64,000 nucleotides of DNA from Chryseobacterium flavum (GCF_003385595.1 NZ_QNUE01000004.1:62001-126000); one strand, 5' to 3'. Shown: positions 1-10,626, counted from the first letter of the stretch. Translations and numbers: made by a program. Notes: generated by a model from the letters alone, not told the origin.

Positions 1-3000
1 GGGTGATGTTTATTACAGGAGATGGAAATGTTGAAACCAGAACCAGAATCAAGCATGCCAGTATTCCCGGAAATATTCTGGAGATAAATGGAATTGCCAC
101 ATTTGGCGAAGAAGTTTTTATCAGTGCTAATGAAAGAGCAGCCAATGGGCAAAAGCGTGGTGTATTCATGAAAGGAGCAGTATATCATCCGGCAGGAGAG
201 TCAGAATATGTATCTGTAGACGGAGTTCCTGTTATTATGAGCGGAGTTCACTGCAGGACAACCAACTCTTATTATGAAATATATTTGTCCGGGATGTTGG
301 ATAGCACACCTGTATTGTTGAACAATAGCCATAACAGATCCCTGTTGTACAAGGACTGGTATGGACAATCACTTCGTTTTGCCTATGGAGAAAACCATAT
401 CTATGCTGTAAATATGGATAATGAAGTGCGTTGTGCCCAGTATTACAATACATTACCTGACTGGACAAAAAGGATTGACGCTAAAGAATTTATCATTGAT
501 GAAGTTAAAGCGAACGAAGTACTGGCTCGCGGAACAGATGTGATCGGAAATTTTACAGGTCTTTTACCGGATTCAATAGATTCCTGTAAAACATATCCTG
601 CAGGTATTTTTGAAACGCCGCAGAAAGATCTTCAGAGGCAGACTGCTGACTATGAGGGAACGAATATTGATTATGACATTAATGATCTTCCTTTCAGTGT
701 ATCAGATTATATGTATGAAGGCAAGAATGTTTGTGATAACGGAGGTGGTTCAACGATTAATTTTGATGAGTTTTCAGGATTACAAACCCCTGCTTTTTAT
801 CTTCAGGCTGCAGGGTCAACGGGGTCTGACAGTACGCAGGGGATTCATTTAAGATGGGCTTTTGGAGGGGCTTTAGGAGAAAATCACCTTCCTAAAGGAA
901 CCGAAGCAGGCAGTGAAGTAAATTTCAATAAGAAAAATGATTTTGTAAAGATTTACAGAACACCTTATGTGAAATCCATTTTCAACCTGAACTTTTCAAC
1001 ACCACCACAAATGGTTGATGATAACCAGAAATTGTGGGTATACAAGTCAGGAAGTAACAATCAGAGAATGATTTATGTTTACTTTAAAAATGCGAGTACC
1101 TATGCGTTTGTAAGACAGGGAACAGATCCTCTTTCTGAACCAGCCAAGTTTATCGAAAAGTATGGTAATGAACTTATTGAAGTACAATGTAAAACAGATC
1201 TGTTTTTTGCTGCAAAAGTGAATGTAATGAGACAATTGGGATCTGAATTAAAGATTGAAGCTCTTTCTGTGGCTGATCCCGCTAATATAACCCAGCAACA
1301 TCTGGGTTATAGGGATACAACTGCTAAAGGATCGCCTTACTTCACAATAGAAAATGGTAAAACACTTCGTTTTAAAGCCAGTAAATGTAAAGTGACTTCC
1401 CTGGATTTTGAATTTTATTCAGATTTTATCAAAAGCAGAAATAGTGCGCAGGCCTGGAGTCATATGGGTGATTTTGCATTAACCAGGGATACAAAAATTG
1501 CTTTTAATGCACTTGACCCGCTTCCGGATACCAGACCCGTTCATGGAGCATGGCTCAGATATAATGATGAAGCTTATGTAAATACGGAAAATTACAGAGA
1601 CAGATGGGAACATTCATCCCAGGGACCATTAGACAGGGATATCCGGACTGTAGTAGATAATTATATCAACCTGAGTAATAGCCAGGCTAACCCCAAAGCG
1701 TATGAAACCATCAATTTCAATTTATCTGCAGATCCTGTAGTCAATATTTCTACTGATGATCCTGAACCGGGAACTACACAGGTTTCAAATCTTGATCTTT
1801 TGAATATTGCCGCCCTTGATTACCATATTGCCAGAATGCTCGGATTAGGTTATCTGGACCTGAGTGATGAAGCTATGGGACCTGAATACATCTATATTGC
1901 AGAATATTATACCAACAGGAATCTGGATATCCATTCTACGGATAAGGAGTATCAGCTGCTTTCCATGTCTCTTCCTGTTTCTATTAACCTGGAAAGACTT
2001 TCCTTACCTGTTCAGCTTCTAAAATTAGGTAAAGGAATGGATGGCAATAACTCTTCCAGCCTGTATGATAGTGAAGGCTATTCAAATGATGGAAAATACC
2101 GTTACATCAGTATTTATAATCAGCCGTTACCTGATATTGATATTAACCCGGGCTTCTTTTCTTCGGCAGATTTTTTTGATGCCTCATCTTATACAAGACC
2201 CGTATATGCAGGATTAGAACATCGTTTGATAGAACCGGGAGCGCAGGATGATTATAAGTGGATAAAGCCAGAGCTTTGTCATGACAATAAATACCTGAAT
2301 ATTGATTCAACGGTAAGTGATTCAAAAGCTTTTGAAACCGTTTCAATTCAGATTCCTGATACCTATGCACCTATGTATATGCACCGGCAGGAAAAAAGTG
2401 GGTTATATCACTACCAATCTTATGGTATCAACTGGTTCTCCAGGGCACAGATAGGGTATAACGAACTTTCAATAACTACGGAAATAAAACCGTCTAACAG
2501 ATTGTTGCCGCCGTCAGGAGTTGCCGCTTTTAATATTCAGAAAGAATATCCGCTGACATTTACTTCACAGGATGAACAGATTCGCCTGCAGGCTATCCCG
2601 GCTAATGAGGATAAAACTTTGGTAAGGATCCTTTTTGATTATTATAGCTATCAGGATCTTATTAATTATTCTATTCCTTTTGATTCACCGGTGACCAATC
2701 AGGAATATCTGTCGGATCCGAATTCTCTGTTCCCGGATAACAAAGAAATTTTTGCGGATGAAGCAGAAATTTATTTCAGAAATTCTGAACCTAAGGTTAT
2801 TTCGGCAAAAGCTTATAATGTATTGCCTCACCAGAACCAGTTGTTGGCTGTTTTTGAGACAAAAGATTATCCTGTACCAAGTTCAGGTGCCACAGTACCA
2901 GGAAATGCTCAGCCATCTGTAGTTCAGGAGACTTTTAAATCTGAAATTCCTGCTGGAGCTGTTGCAGGTGATTTTATCGGAGGAATCTTTTTATTAGGTT

Positions 3001-5759
3001 CTGACGCTTACATTATCCATGAAATCACACAAGGAACTTCCGGGCTTAATTTCACAGTGTTTAAAAAAGGTCCTAGTGATGCTATTATGGCGGGCCAGAC
3101 TCCTGCAATAAACCAGGCAGGGTTGGCACTTCCTGTTATCGCTCCGGCAACAGAAGGGTTATTCCATGTCACTGAAAATATGCAGAATACCTCAACATGG
3201 GGAGCACAGAATCCTAATATTTTAAAGGTGAAAATAGGATCCAGCGACTGGTCTGTACACAGGGAGATTATCGAAGTACCTGTTTCTGGCGGAACTACTC
3301 AGAGATATCTGGAAAAAACCAGAGGAATTTGGAAAAATGCTAAAGTAGAACCTTTTCTGGAGAAAATTGATAAATATCAGAACAGCGTGGGGGAGATCAT
3401 CACCTATCCGCCTACCCAGCCGCCTGTTTTCCGGGGAGTATATAAAATAACGTTTACAGGATTCTCCATGGCACAGCATGCACAATATATGGCAAATGGA
3501 CATTCTGTAGAATGGCATAAAGGAATTCTGAGGCTGTTTACCAATGAAAATATTGTCAATGGAGTTGCAGTTGATTCCAGGTCTTCATTTAAAGTAGTAA
3601 AAACAGAAGGAATAGGTACCAGCCAGAATCTTGTACTTTATATTTATGACGAAAGCTTTGAGATCAAAGAGAATCCATCAAAAGAACCTATTTTGTACGA
3701 TAATGTACAGAATGTTCCAAAGCTGGCTTCAAATCCTGTAACAGGAGATTCAGTGCAAGTAAACTATTATCCTTCTTATAAGGTGTATTTGTATAAAAAT
3801 ACGGCCAATAACCTGACTCAGGACGCTATTTTACCTGTGGGAGATGAAGATGTCAGATATTCGGTTTTCGGACTTAAAAGCGTAGACAATGATAATGTTG
3901 ATATGCAGGGTGCAAAATACAAATCCAAATTTAGTGTGCCTGCAGTGATGTTTGCCAACAGAATTGTAGTGCCGTTGAAGCCTGAACTGCCTGTAGGATC
4001 TACTTATGCTACAAGGCCGGATAAGTTTGGTAAGTCAACCTATAGTTTTATTACAAACTATCAGCAGAAACCGTATTCTGTGCAGTTTTACAGAGCTAAT
4101 AACTCCATTCTGTTAGCAGCATTGTATGAGCCGAAAACTATTGAAGAAATTAAGATCAGCCTTGCTGCAGTAGGAGGTAATGATGAAATATTCTTTAATA
4201 ACAGATGGCAGAATTTTGTAGATTTTGATATGCTGACGAATGGTGGCATAAGGTATGATATTTTTCCAAAAGCAGGACGTGTACGATATGCATTGCCACT
4301 TCCGGATAGTAAAGATTTCTTTGGAGCGATCAATGACTTTATTAAGGAGCATAACAAACATTATAACACAAATGTTCCATTGATAAATGACGGATCAATA
4401 GGAAATATGTTTTTTAGTGATGAGATTATTCCGGCTATTCCGAATGTCTCTGACAGGCTTATTTTTGGTCAGTTTATCAGAGAAAGAATCATCAACTGCT
4501 TTTTACCGCTTACGGAAGTTCCTGTAATCTATCAGCATATTAAAAAACTGAATGTTACAGATCCTGCAGGACACCGTCCTAAAAATAAAAAACAGAATAT
4601 AAGGGATGCAAGCGGCTATTTATTGCCAACTACCCATGCTGATTTTGATATGGCTCCAATGGCAGCTGTTTATAGTGAAAGTCCACATTCAACATTGTTT
4701 ACGGATTTTACACTGGATGGAGCTTCTGATAACTTCTATTTCTACGGAGTTCGGGAAATGGGTAATCAGATGCAGATGGGTGAATTCAGTCCTTTTCTGG
4801 GGCCGATTAAACTTGTCAATACCAATCCGGCTGAACCACCAAAAATCTTAAGTTTATTACCGGTTGTTGATAATGCAACACTTGGGATAAATGCTAAAGT
4901 CAGGATTGAAGTCAATCAGTACCCGGATGTACAAAATATTGAAACGATCTCTGTTTACAGAGCAACCAATAAACTGGATGCAGAATCTGTCCTAACAATG
5001 AAACATATAAAGACTGTGGGTGTTTTAACCGTTGAAAAAAATGTGGAGAACAGTTCCTGGATCTTATATGATGACTTTACTGACCTGGAGAATAAACCCT
5101 ATGGGGATGCTTTATACTACCGGGTAGTGGTTTCAAGAAGAGTAAGCTATACAACAACTGATTATACAGTGGTACCACCTTCTACCAAAGAGGTTATGGA
5201 CATGGCCCCGTCACTGCCGTCAAAAATTGTAGTTTCCACTTTAGTTGAAAACTACAATCCACCTGCACCAGTGCTGAGATACCATTCGGAACCGGTAGAT
5301 TCTGATGTGCTTAACTGGGTGATTTTATCATGGGATCAGGTATGCTATAAAGGGAAATACCACCTTTATAAATTAAGCAATCAGGGGAACTGGAAAGAAA
5401 TAGCCAGAATTGATACTGATGAAAAAGATATTTCAAAAGCAAAACTTTATGTATTCAGCCATAACCCTGTGACCAATACGGACGAATGGTTATTTAAGGA
5501 GACATTTGACCTGACAGGGAAAGAGTTTTTCCTTCCGGTTGAAAAGTTAGGACTGGACCCTATGCAGATAAAGGATGCAGCCGGAAATATATTATATCAT
5601 CATTTCAAAATGGTAGCTCAGAATACTTCCAATATGCTCAGCACAGAGGAAAAGATACTGACTATTTATAAACAGGAAACATGGTCTGATATCGGAGGCA
5701 TTTCACATGATGGGACAGATGGAATGATCTTACAGGGAACATTCATAGTAAGACCTTAA
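1..5759 (+). CDS. Giant beta-rich hypothetical protein, 5' truncated by the window edge
   Basis: The reading frame is open from the first bases (first in-frame codon at 3) to a TAA at 5757-5759, giving at least 1918 residues; the true start is probably left of the window. I recognise no family. The visible part is rich in Asn, Tyr, Ser and Asp with alternating hydrophobics, as in large beta-structured surface or fibre proteins, and has no evident membrane segment. The last 300 residues or so look like fibronectin-III-type repeats (Pro-rich entry such as PAEPPKILSLLPVV, then VRIEVNQYPDV; later VLNWVILSWDQV). No T9SS sorting domain ends it; the C-terminus is a short stretch ending in VRP. It lies 74 bp upstream of four same-strand fibre-like genes and probably belongs with them functionally. 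It could be a baseplate or fibre-support component of a phage-tail-like particle, or a giant adhesin; neither is shown by the sequence. Confidence 0.75.
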   Translation, partial: VMFITGDGNVETRTRIKHASIPGNILEINGIATFGEEVFISANERAANGQKRGVFMKGAVYHPAGESEYVSVDGVPVIMSGVHCRTTNSYYEIYLSGMLDSTPVLLNNSHNRSLLYKDWYGQSLRFAYGENHIYAVNMDNEVRCAQYYNTLPDWTKRIDAKEFIIDEVKANEVLARGTDVIGNFTGLLPDSIDSCKTYPAGIFETPQKDLQRQTADYEGTNIDYDINDLPFSVSDYMYEGKNVCDNGGGSTINFDEFSGLQTPAFYLQAAGSTGSDSTQGIHLRWAFGGALGENHLPKGTEAGSEVNFNKKNDFVKIYRTPYVKSIFNLNFSTPPQMVDDNQKLWVYKSGSNNQRMIYVYFKNASTYAFVRQGTDPLSEPAKFIEKYGNELIEVQCKTDLFFAAKVNVMRQLGSELKIEALSVADPANITQQHLGYRDTTAKGSPYFTIENGKTLRFKASKCKVTSLDFEFYSDFIKSRNSAQAWSHMGDFALTRDTKIAFNALDPLPDTRPVHGAWLRYNDEAYVNTENYRDRWEHSSQGPLDRDIRTVVDNYINLSNSQANPKAYETINFNLSADPVVNISTDDPEPGTTQVSNLDLLNIAALDYHIARMLGLGYLDLSDEAMGPEYIYIAEYYTNRNLDIHSTDKEYQLLSMSLPVSINLERLSLPVQLLKLGKGMDGNNSSSLYDSEGYSNDGKYRYISIYNQPLPDIDINPGFFSSADFFDASSYTRPVYAGLEHRLIEPGAQDDYKWIKPELCHDNKYLNIDSTVSDSKAFETVSIQIPDTYAPMYMHRQEKSGLYHYQSYGINWFSRAQIGYNELSITTEIKPSNRLLPPSGVAAFNIQKEYPLTFTSQDEQIRLQAIPANEDKTLVRILFDYYSYQDLINYSIPFDSPVTNQEYLSDPNSLFPDNKEIFADEAEIYFRNSEPKVISAKAYNVLPHQNQLLAVFETKDYPVPSSGATVPGNAQPSVVQETFKSEIPAGAVAGDFIGGIFLLGSDAYIIHEITQGTSGLNFTVFKKGPSDAIMAGQTPAINQAGLALPVIAPATEGLFHVTENMQNTSTWGAQNPNILKVKIGSSDWSVHREIIEVPVSGGTTQRYLEKTRGIWKNAKVEPFLEKIDKYQNSVGEIITYPPTQPPVFRGVYKITFTGFSMAQHAQYMANGHSVEWHKGILRLFTNENIVNGVAVDSRSSFKVVKTEGIGTSQNLVLYIYDESFEIKENPSKEPILYDNVQNVPKLASNPVTGDSVQVNYYPSYKVYLYKNTANNLTQDAILPVGDEDVRYSVFGLKSVDNDNVDMQGAKYKSKFSVPAVMFANRIVVPLKPELPVGSTYATRPDKFGKSTYSFITNYQQKPYSVQFYRANNSILLAALYEPKTIEEIKISLAAVGGNDEIFFNNRWQNFVDFDMLTNGGIRYDIFPKAGRVRYALPLPDSKDFFGAINDFIKEHNKHYNTNVPLINDGSIGNMFFSDEIIPAIPNVSDRLIFGQFIRERIINCFLPLTEVPVIYQHIKKLNVTDPAGHRPKNKKQNIRDASGYLLPTTHADFDMAPMAAVYSESPHSTLFTDFTLDGASDNFYFYGVREMGNQMQMGEFSPFLGPIKLVNTNPAEPPKILSLLPVVDNATLGINAKVRIEVNQYPDVQNIETISVYRATNKLDAESVLTMKHIKTVGVLTVEKNVENSSWILYDDFTDLENKPYGDALYYRVVVSRRVSYTTTDYTVVPPSTKEVMDMAPSLPSKIVVSTLVENYNPPAPVLRYHSEPVDSDVLNWVILSWDQVCYKGKYHLYKLSNQGNWKEIARIDTDEKDISKAKLYVFSHNPVTNTDEWLFKETFDLTGKEFFLPVEKLGLDPMQIKDAAGNILYHHFKMVAQNTSNMLSTEEKILTIYKQETWSDIGGISHDGTDGMILQGTFIVRP

Positions 5760-5790
5760 CTAAATAGTTACAAATAATAGATGAAACAGT

Positions 5791-5810
5791 TCCTCCTGAT
5801 CAAAGGAGGA
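5791..5810 (+). other. Small intergenic hairpin between giant gene and first fibre gene
   Basis: A 6-bp perfect stem (TCCTCC, 8-nt loop, GGAGGA) without a following T-run, 23 nt before the next start codon. It does not look like a terminator, so read-through into the fibre genes is likely. It may be an RNA-processing or stability element. Confidence 0.4.
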
Positions 5811-5826
5811 GCTGATCATCAAAATC

Positions 5827-5876
5827 AAAAATTATGGCAAAAAAAACAATAGCAGCATTAAAAGAATATTTCAAAG
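5827..5876 (+). repeat. Direct repeat copy 1: 50-nt start region of fibre genes A and B
   Basis: About 50 nt spanning the start codon and first 14 codons of gene A is identical to 7553-7602 in gene B. The identity includes the non-coding AAAAATT just before ATG, so it is DNA-level identity, not only protein conservation. It could serve as homology for recombination between cassettes. Confidence 0.75.
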
Positions 5877-7513
5877 CGGGAAAAAGACCGACTGAAAGTC
5901 AGTTTACTGATTTGATTGATAGCTATATACATATGGATGCTTTCAATCCTAATGCTTATCTGCCGCTCTCCGGAGGAAAAATGACTGGGGTTTTAAATTT
6001 AGGCAATACCAGTGTAACCTGGATTTCAAGGGATATGTCAGGAGCAACAACGAATAGTAATTTTGCGAGGTATTTTACAAAACTTACAGGTTCTAACGGG
6101 GATATTGATAGTTTTGGGCATTACGGAGCAGTAACAGATACAGGGGTGGTAAGCATGAACTGGGGATATATTGGAGGTACTGCTTATAATGTAAAAAATG
6201 CAATCAGATGGACTTCGGATCAGAGAGTTGCTATAGGAGCTGGTGCTGCAGTAGTCCCTACCGCAGGATATGCATTGGATGTGATCGGGAGTGAATATGT
6301 AAGAGGGGATGTAACTATTGCGGGTAATTTTAACACGTATCAAGGTTCATTAACAGCTCAGCATCAAGGTATCAATAAATTAAGAGCAGATGCTGTAAAT
6401 ACGATAATATCAGCTGCCTCAGTTAGTGGTACAAACGGAATTTTTCTAAGACCGGCTGGTGACACTGTTGCTACTAACCAAATTATCATCAGTACAAACG
6501 GAACCCAGTATGTAGATAATTATAATCTTTTGTTTGGTTCTCAGACTTCTACGGGATCATCTATTTTTCATACCAACATTTCAGGAAATGTTTCCGGTTA
6601 TGGTATATGGATGGCTCATAATCTTCAGTTTAACGGAACGGATTTTATACAACCAAGAGGAAGTCTTAACTCATGGGCTTTCACTGTTAATAACCACAAA
6701 GGCTTTTCTTTTAACAGGGCAAATACAAGTGGAACAAACGGTTCTGTAGTGCCACTTATTGAATTGGCGAAAATATCCAGTACCGGTGTCATCAGTACCC
6801 TGAACACAGGAAGCTCAGATCAATGGAACGCAGCTTACGGCTGGGGAAATCATAGTGGAAAATATTTTCCGGTAAATTATACTAATTCGGTGAATGCAGC
6901 ATCCTATCAAAGCGATATGCTGGCAGTGCCTGTAGGAACCTATACGGGAGCGGTCAGTCTTGCCTCCACTAATTTACCCTTTGCACAAGTTGGTGGACTG
7001 ATTTCTTTTGGTAGTTCAGCTGTATCAACCAGACTATTAGGAGCCAGAGATAACTCTGATAACCTGTGGTTTCAGTCCGGTGATGGTAAAGGAGCATGGC
7101 GACAACTTGCTACAAGGGATTGGGTTATTGCGCAATTAGGATCAGTATCCACAGCTCAGCGAATGCCAACTGAATTATCAGAAGCCCAAATAGAAGAGAG
7201 TATTACACCAATTAAAAAAGAATATAAAATTGGCTCAGGTTCTTACCTGGAATTAAATGATGAAACAAGTTTTATTACTGTTACAGGTAATCAATCGTCT
7301 GATATGGTTTGCAATATTAAAGAGCTATATGGAGAACAAGAAATCAGAATCATTAATTTGTCTGCTTCTTCCTTACTTAAACTTCAATTGCAAGGGAATC
7401 AGGTTGCTACAGTTGAGCCCATGAAGTGCATGAAAATCTATATTTCAGTGGATTTGCAGATGGTAAACTTAGGGCAGTCAACTCTGGAAATTTTGTCTGA
7501 ACAGAAAATTTAA
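5834..7513 (+). CDS. Fibre-like protein A (shared N-terminal anchor, phage tail-fibre motifs)
   Basis: 559 residues. Residues 1-35 are the anchor module shared by four consecutive genes (KKTIAALKEYFKAGKRPTES, then QFTDLIDSY). Next come phage tail-fibre signatures: YLPLSGGKMTG near residue 42, a WNAAYGWGNHSGKYFPV block, and a segment resembling a pyocin-knob domain (VPVGTYTGAVSLAS to GAWRQLATRDWV). There is no signal peptide. The C-terminus (about 120 residues) differs from the next three paralogues and lacks their shared C-terminal module. The signatures support a trimeric fibre; attachment to a contractile or surface structure through the shared N-terminus is inference. It starts 74 bp after the giant gene with no terminator between, so co-transcription is likely. 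ATG chosen because the conserved module begins there. Confidence 0.75.
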   Translation: MAKKTIAALKEYFKAGKRPTESQFTDLIDSYIHMDAFNPNAYLPLSGGKMTGVLNLGNTSVTWISRDMSGATTNSNFARYFTKLTGSNGDIDSFGHYGAVTDTGVVSMNWGYIGGTAYNVKNAIRWTSDQRVAIGAGAAVVPTAGYALDVIGSEYVRGDVTIAGNFNTYQGSLTAQHQGINKLRADAVNTIISAASVSGTNGIFLRPAGDTVATNQIIISTNGTQYVDNYNLLFGSQTSTGSSIFHTNISGNVSGYGIWMAHNLQFNGTDFIQPRGSLNSWAFTVNNHKGFSFNRANTSGTNGSVVPLIELAKISSTGVISTLNTGSSDQWNAAYGWGNHSGKYFPVNYTNSVNAASYQSDMLAVPVGTYTGAVSLASTNLPFAQVGGLISFGSSAVSTRLLGARDNSDNLWFQSGDGKGAWRQLATRDWVIAQLGSVSTAQRMPTELSEAQIEESITPIKKEYKIGSGSYLELNDETSFITVTGNQSSDMVCNIKELYGEQEIRIINLSASSLLKLQLQGNQVATVEPMKCMKIYISVDLQMVNLGQSTLEILSEQKI

Positions 7514-7552
7514 ATCTTTCCTTTAAAAAGAAAGAGACAATCTTTAAAAATT

Positions 7553-7602
7553 AAAAATTATGGCAAAAAAAACAATAGCAGCATTAAAAGAATATTTCAA
7601 AG
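7553..7602 (+). repeat. Direct repeat copy 2: 50-nt start region of fibre genes A and B
   Basis: Second copy of the run at 5827-5876, covering the start of gene B. Genes C (9068) and D (10627) carry diverged versions of the same start region. Confidence 0.75.
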
Positions 7603-9065
7603 TAGGGAAGAGGCCAACAGAAAGCCAGTTTAGTGATCTGATAGACAGTTATGTACATCTGGATACATCATCAGAGTATTCTGATTTCGTGGAATTTCCT
7701 GCAGATTTCCAGGTGGGAGATTATATAGAATTTGTAGGATTTGAGCCTTCCAGTGCCCGTGCAGGTGGGTTTTTTGAAATATCTGTTGCGTATACCAGAG
7801 GAAATATTGCATGTGGGGCTACTCATATTGCAGCTGTTTCCCATTCAAATTCAGATGTCTGGAGAGAATGTGGTACGGTGAATAAGAATAACTACATTGA
7901 TGGTGTTGAAAATTATAATTTTACCCTTGATGTAAACGGAGGACTATGCAAATTCCGTATTAGGGCTGTACACACTTACGGAAGTTCAGATCAGGTACTG
8001 GGAGTTGTTATAAAGATCAGGTCAATTAATAAAAATGAAGCATGGACTAAAATAGACAACAGGGGTAAAGTTCTTACTTCGGTTCCTCTTCAGCCCATGA
8101 GCAATGAATGGAATCTTTGGGTTGGGAATCTTTTATCCCCTGAAAGCGCTAAAATAGGATTGAAGGTCAATACCAATGGCTATGTTGGGATAGGAGAAAG
8201 TAATCCGAAAACTAAATTAGATGTCCGTGGAAGTATTTTAGCAGGAGATATTGATTCTACCCAAGGAAATAATGCTTTTGCAATCCGTTATGAAGACGGT
8301 TCGCTGAATAACTGGGGATCATTGAGAAGCAGTGCAGAAACCTATATGAGTTACGGGGTAAGAGCAGATCCCTATGCTTCTTTAAAATGGCTATCAACCA
8401 ATGGTACGTTTCCTCATTGTAATACAGCAGTAGTTACAGGAAGTGAAGGTATTAAGTTTTTTGGTTCCGATTATCAGCAGACTGCTCTGGATCATCCGGT
8501 AAATATGTCTGAATTAATGAGAATTAATCCCAATGGAAACGTAGGTATTGGCACTGGTAATCCCCAACAGAAACTTGATGTACATGGAAGTATTGCGTCT
8601 GAGGTAAGCAGTAATGAAGGCGGAGCTTTCATTTTGCAGAATCCAAGTAAGACAGCTTCCGGTACAGCCAATAAATGGGCCATTTACAATATGACCGGAG
8701 GTTATGGGAATGGATTGCAGTTCTGGAATTACTCTGCAGACGGAGCATATGGTGCAAGATTATTTTTATCCGATGCCGGTAATATGGCATTATACGGTAA
8801 AATTGAAGCAAAAGATGTTGTGATTACAGCTACACCTACTGCCGATCATGTCTTTGCATCAGATTATAAGCTGCGGGAAATCAGTGATCTTGAAAAATTC
8901 ATTTCTGAAAAAAATCATCTTCCGGAAATTCCATCTGCCAGAGAAATGACAGATAGCGGATTATCAATAGGGGATTTCCAGATTAAATTACTTCAGAAAA
9001 TTGAAGAGCTAACCCTATACATGATCTCGATGAAAAAGGAGATCGATATTTTAAAATCAAACTAA
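7560..9065 (+). CDS. Fibre-like protein B (anchor, NVGIGT repeats, chaperone-like C-terminus)
   Basis: 501 residues. The N-terminal anchor (1-35) nearly matches gene A. Residues about 40-190 form a unique, probably beta-sandwich, segment. Two collar repeats follow of the type VGIG.xNPxxKLDVxG (YVGIGESNPKTKLDVRG and NVGIGTGNPQQKLDVHG). The last 80 residues are the module shared with C, D and the secreted protein at 51388: a tail with DLEKFISEKNHLPEIPSA, then LLQKIEELTLYMISMKKEI, predicted as a coiled coil. In Bacteroidota this tail ends many fibre or adhesin-like proteins and resembles in position the S74-type intramolecular chaperones of phage tailspikes; that comparison is inference. No signal peptide. 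The 46 bp between A and B contains no strong terminator. Confidence 0.75.
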   Translation: MAKKTIAALKEYFKVGKRPTESQFSDLIDSYVHLDTSSEYSDFVEFPADFQVGDYIEFVGFEPSSARAGGFFEISVAYTRGNIACGATHIAAVSHSNSDVWRECGTVNKNNYIDGVENYNFTLDVNGGLCKFRIRAVHTYGSSDQVLGVVIKIRSINKNEAWTKIDNRGKVLTSVPLQPMSNEWNLWVGNLLSPESAKIGLKVNTNGYVGIGESNPKTKLDVRGSILAGDIDSTQGNNAFAIRYEDGSLNNWGSLRSSAETYMSYGVRADPYASLKWLSTNGTFPHCNTAVVTGSEGIKFFGSDYQQTALDHPVNMSELMRINPNGNVGIGTGNPQQKLDVHGSIASEVSSNEGGAFILQNPSKTASGTANKWAIYNMTGGYGNGLQFWNYSADGAYGARLFLSDAGNMALYGKIEAKDVVITATPTADHVFASDYKLREISDLEKFISEKNHLPEIPSAREMTDSGLSIGDFQIKLLQKIEELTLYMISMKKEIDILKSN

Positions 9066-9067
9066 TT

Positions 9068-10624
9068 ATGGCAAAAAAAACAATTATACAATTAAAGAAT
9101 TATTTTAAAGCAGGCCAAAGACCAACAGAAATCCAGTTTGGAGATTTTTTTGACAGCTATGTGCATCTTGATGATCCCACAGTATTTCCCAATAGTTTTA
9201 AATATAAAAACTTTTCAGTTAAATTTCCCAACCTTGAAAGCAATTTAGCGGTAGATATATTGTTGGGGAGTACGGTGAATGGAAACTTTGAAATACAGGT
9301 TGTAGGAGCATGGAATAATGAAAATACAGTAGGAGTCATTAAAAAACAAATCATTATCGGAGCGAATCCTAATGGTGGTATCTGGAATCAGCCCTTATCA
9401 AGAATTATAGAAGCATCGGGTCCCATTACTAACCATATTTATCTTGGTGATATTGTCTGGGATAGCAATATAGCTCAGTATAAGTTGACCCTATATCATA
9501 CACGTCAGTCCGGTAATGTATATGCTATCAGGCTTACTCAGCATTGTAACTCAATTTCGGTAATTGACAATGCTGTTCTGTCTGATATCTATACTAATGC
9601 ACTGACTGGTCAGAGTAAACATTATGTCAACTACAATGATAATGTTGGAATTGGTACAAAAAATCCACTTGCACCATTGGATGTTCAGGGAAGGATTTTA
9701 TTTAATGCCGGTTCTGCTGTCGTTAATGGTGTAGGAATTGTCGGTTATAGTACCCAATGGGCAAGAGGATATAATTTTGTATCCCCTGACAGTACTCTGA
9801 ATCTGGGAGGTTTCGGAGCTTCAGGAACCAATGACCAGTTAGGTCATTATTATGTGGGAAAGTATGGTAGTGGCAGTATTGCTAAGTTTTACGCGGCTGA
9901 TGACCGTATTTTTCTCAAAGGAAATGTAGGAATTGGAACAGAAACCCCAGGTGCTAAATTAGATGTTGTAGGAGACGTAATTGCCGGAAACAAATCGGCA
10001 ACTGAAGGAGTTAATGCTTTTTCCATACGGTATGATAATGGCTCATTTAATAATTGGGGAGCTTTAAGAAGCGGAGCCGAAACCTATATGAGCTATGGTG
10101 CAAAAGCTTCCTCTACTAATGCCTATGGCTGGGTATCAAGTAACGGTTCTTTATCCAATTATAAAACAGCTGTTACATTAGGAAATGAAGGTATAAAGTT
10201 CCTTGGAAGTGCCAATTCGCAAACCAGTATAAACTCGCCGGTTGTAATGAATGAGTTTATGAGGATTACACCAAGCGGAAATGTGGGAATAGGAACAAAG
10301 AATCCCGACCAGAAGCTTACGGTAAAAGGAAAAATCCACGCAGAAGATGTTATTGTGGATATGAATGTACCGGCAGATTATGTATTTGAGAAATATTTTG
10401 ACGGTCAGTCTCCGATCAGGCCGGATTATGAAATGCCCGGGATCAATGAGCTGGAATCTTTTGTAAAAGAACATAAGCATCTGCCGGAAATTCCTTCCGC
10501 AGAAGAAATATTGAATGGGGGAGTTGGTTTGGGAGAATTCCAGATGAAGCTGCTTCAGAAAATTGAAGAGTTAACACTTTATATTATTTCTCTGAAAAAA
10601 GAGATTGATACAAAACTGAATTAG
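9068..10624 (+). CDS. Fibre-like protein C (paralogue of B and D)
   Basis: 518 residues, starting 2 nt after the stop of B, so very likely translationally coupled. The anchor is diverged (KKTIIQLKNYFKAGQRPTEI, then QFGDFFDSY). Residues about 40-190 are a domain also present in D (for example NHIYLGDIVWDSNIAQYKL here against NHIYIGDVVWDANINQYKI in D). Three NVGIGT-type collar repeats follow (NVGIGTKNPLAPLDVQG, NVGIGTETPGAKLDVVG, NVGIGTKNPDQKLTVKG), then the shared C-terminal module ending in a coiled coil. The middle block with NNWGALRSGAETYMSYG is shared with B (NNWGSLRSSAETYMSYG), so C is a mosaic of B-like and D-like modules. No signal peptide or membrane segment. Confidence 0.75.
   Translation: MAKKTIIQLKNYFKAGQRPTEIQFGDFFDSYVHLDDPTVFPNSFKYKNFSVKFPNLESNLAVDILLGSTVNGNFEIQVVGAWNNENTVGVIKKQIIIGANPNGGIWNQPLSRIIEASGPITNHIYLGDIVWDSNIAQYKLTLYHTRQSGNVYAIRLTQHCNSISVIDNAVLSDIYTNALTGQSKHYVNYNDNVGIGTKNPLAPLDVQGRILFNAGSAVVNGVGIVGYSTQWARGYNFVSPDSTLNLGGFGASGTNDQLGHYYVGKYGSGSIAKFYAADDRIFLKGNVGIGTETPGAKLDVVGDVIAGNKSATEGVNAFSIRYDNGSFNNWGALRSGAETYMSYGAKASSTNAYGWVSSNGSLSNYKTAVTLGNEGIKFLGSANSQTSINSPVVMNEFMRITPSGNVGIGTKNPDQKLTVKGKIHAEDVIVDMNVPADYVFEKYFDGQSPIRPDYEMPGINELESFVKEHKHLPEIPSAEEILNGGVGLGEFQMKLLQKIEELTLYIISLKKEIDTKLN
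10314..10593 (+). repeat. 280-bp near-identical repeat, copy 1 (3' part of fibre gene C)
   Basis: By hand alignment this stretch matches 11755-12034 with about seven mismatches in about 280 nt and no gap. It encodes the last collar repeat and most of the shared C-terminal module. Upstream parts of the same genes are much more diverged, indicating recent gene conversion or module duplication. Confidence 0.8.
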
Positions 10625-10626
10625 TT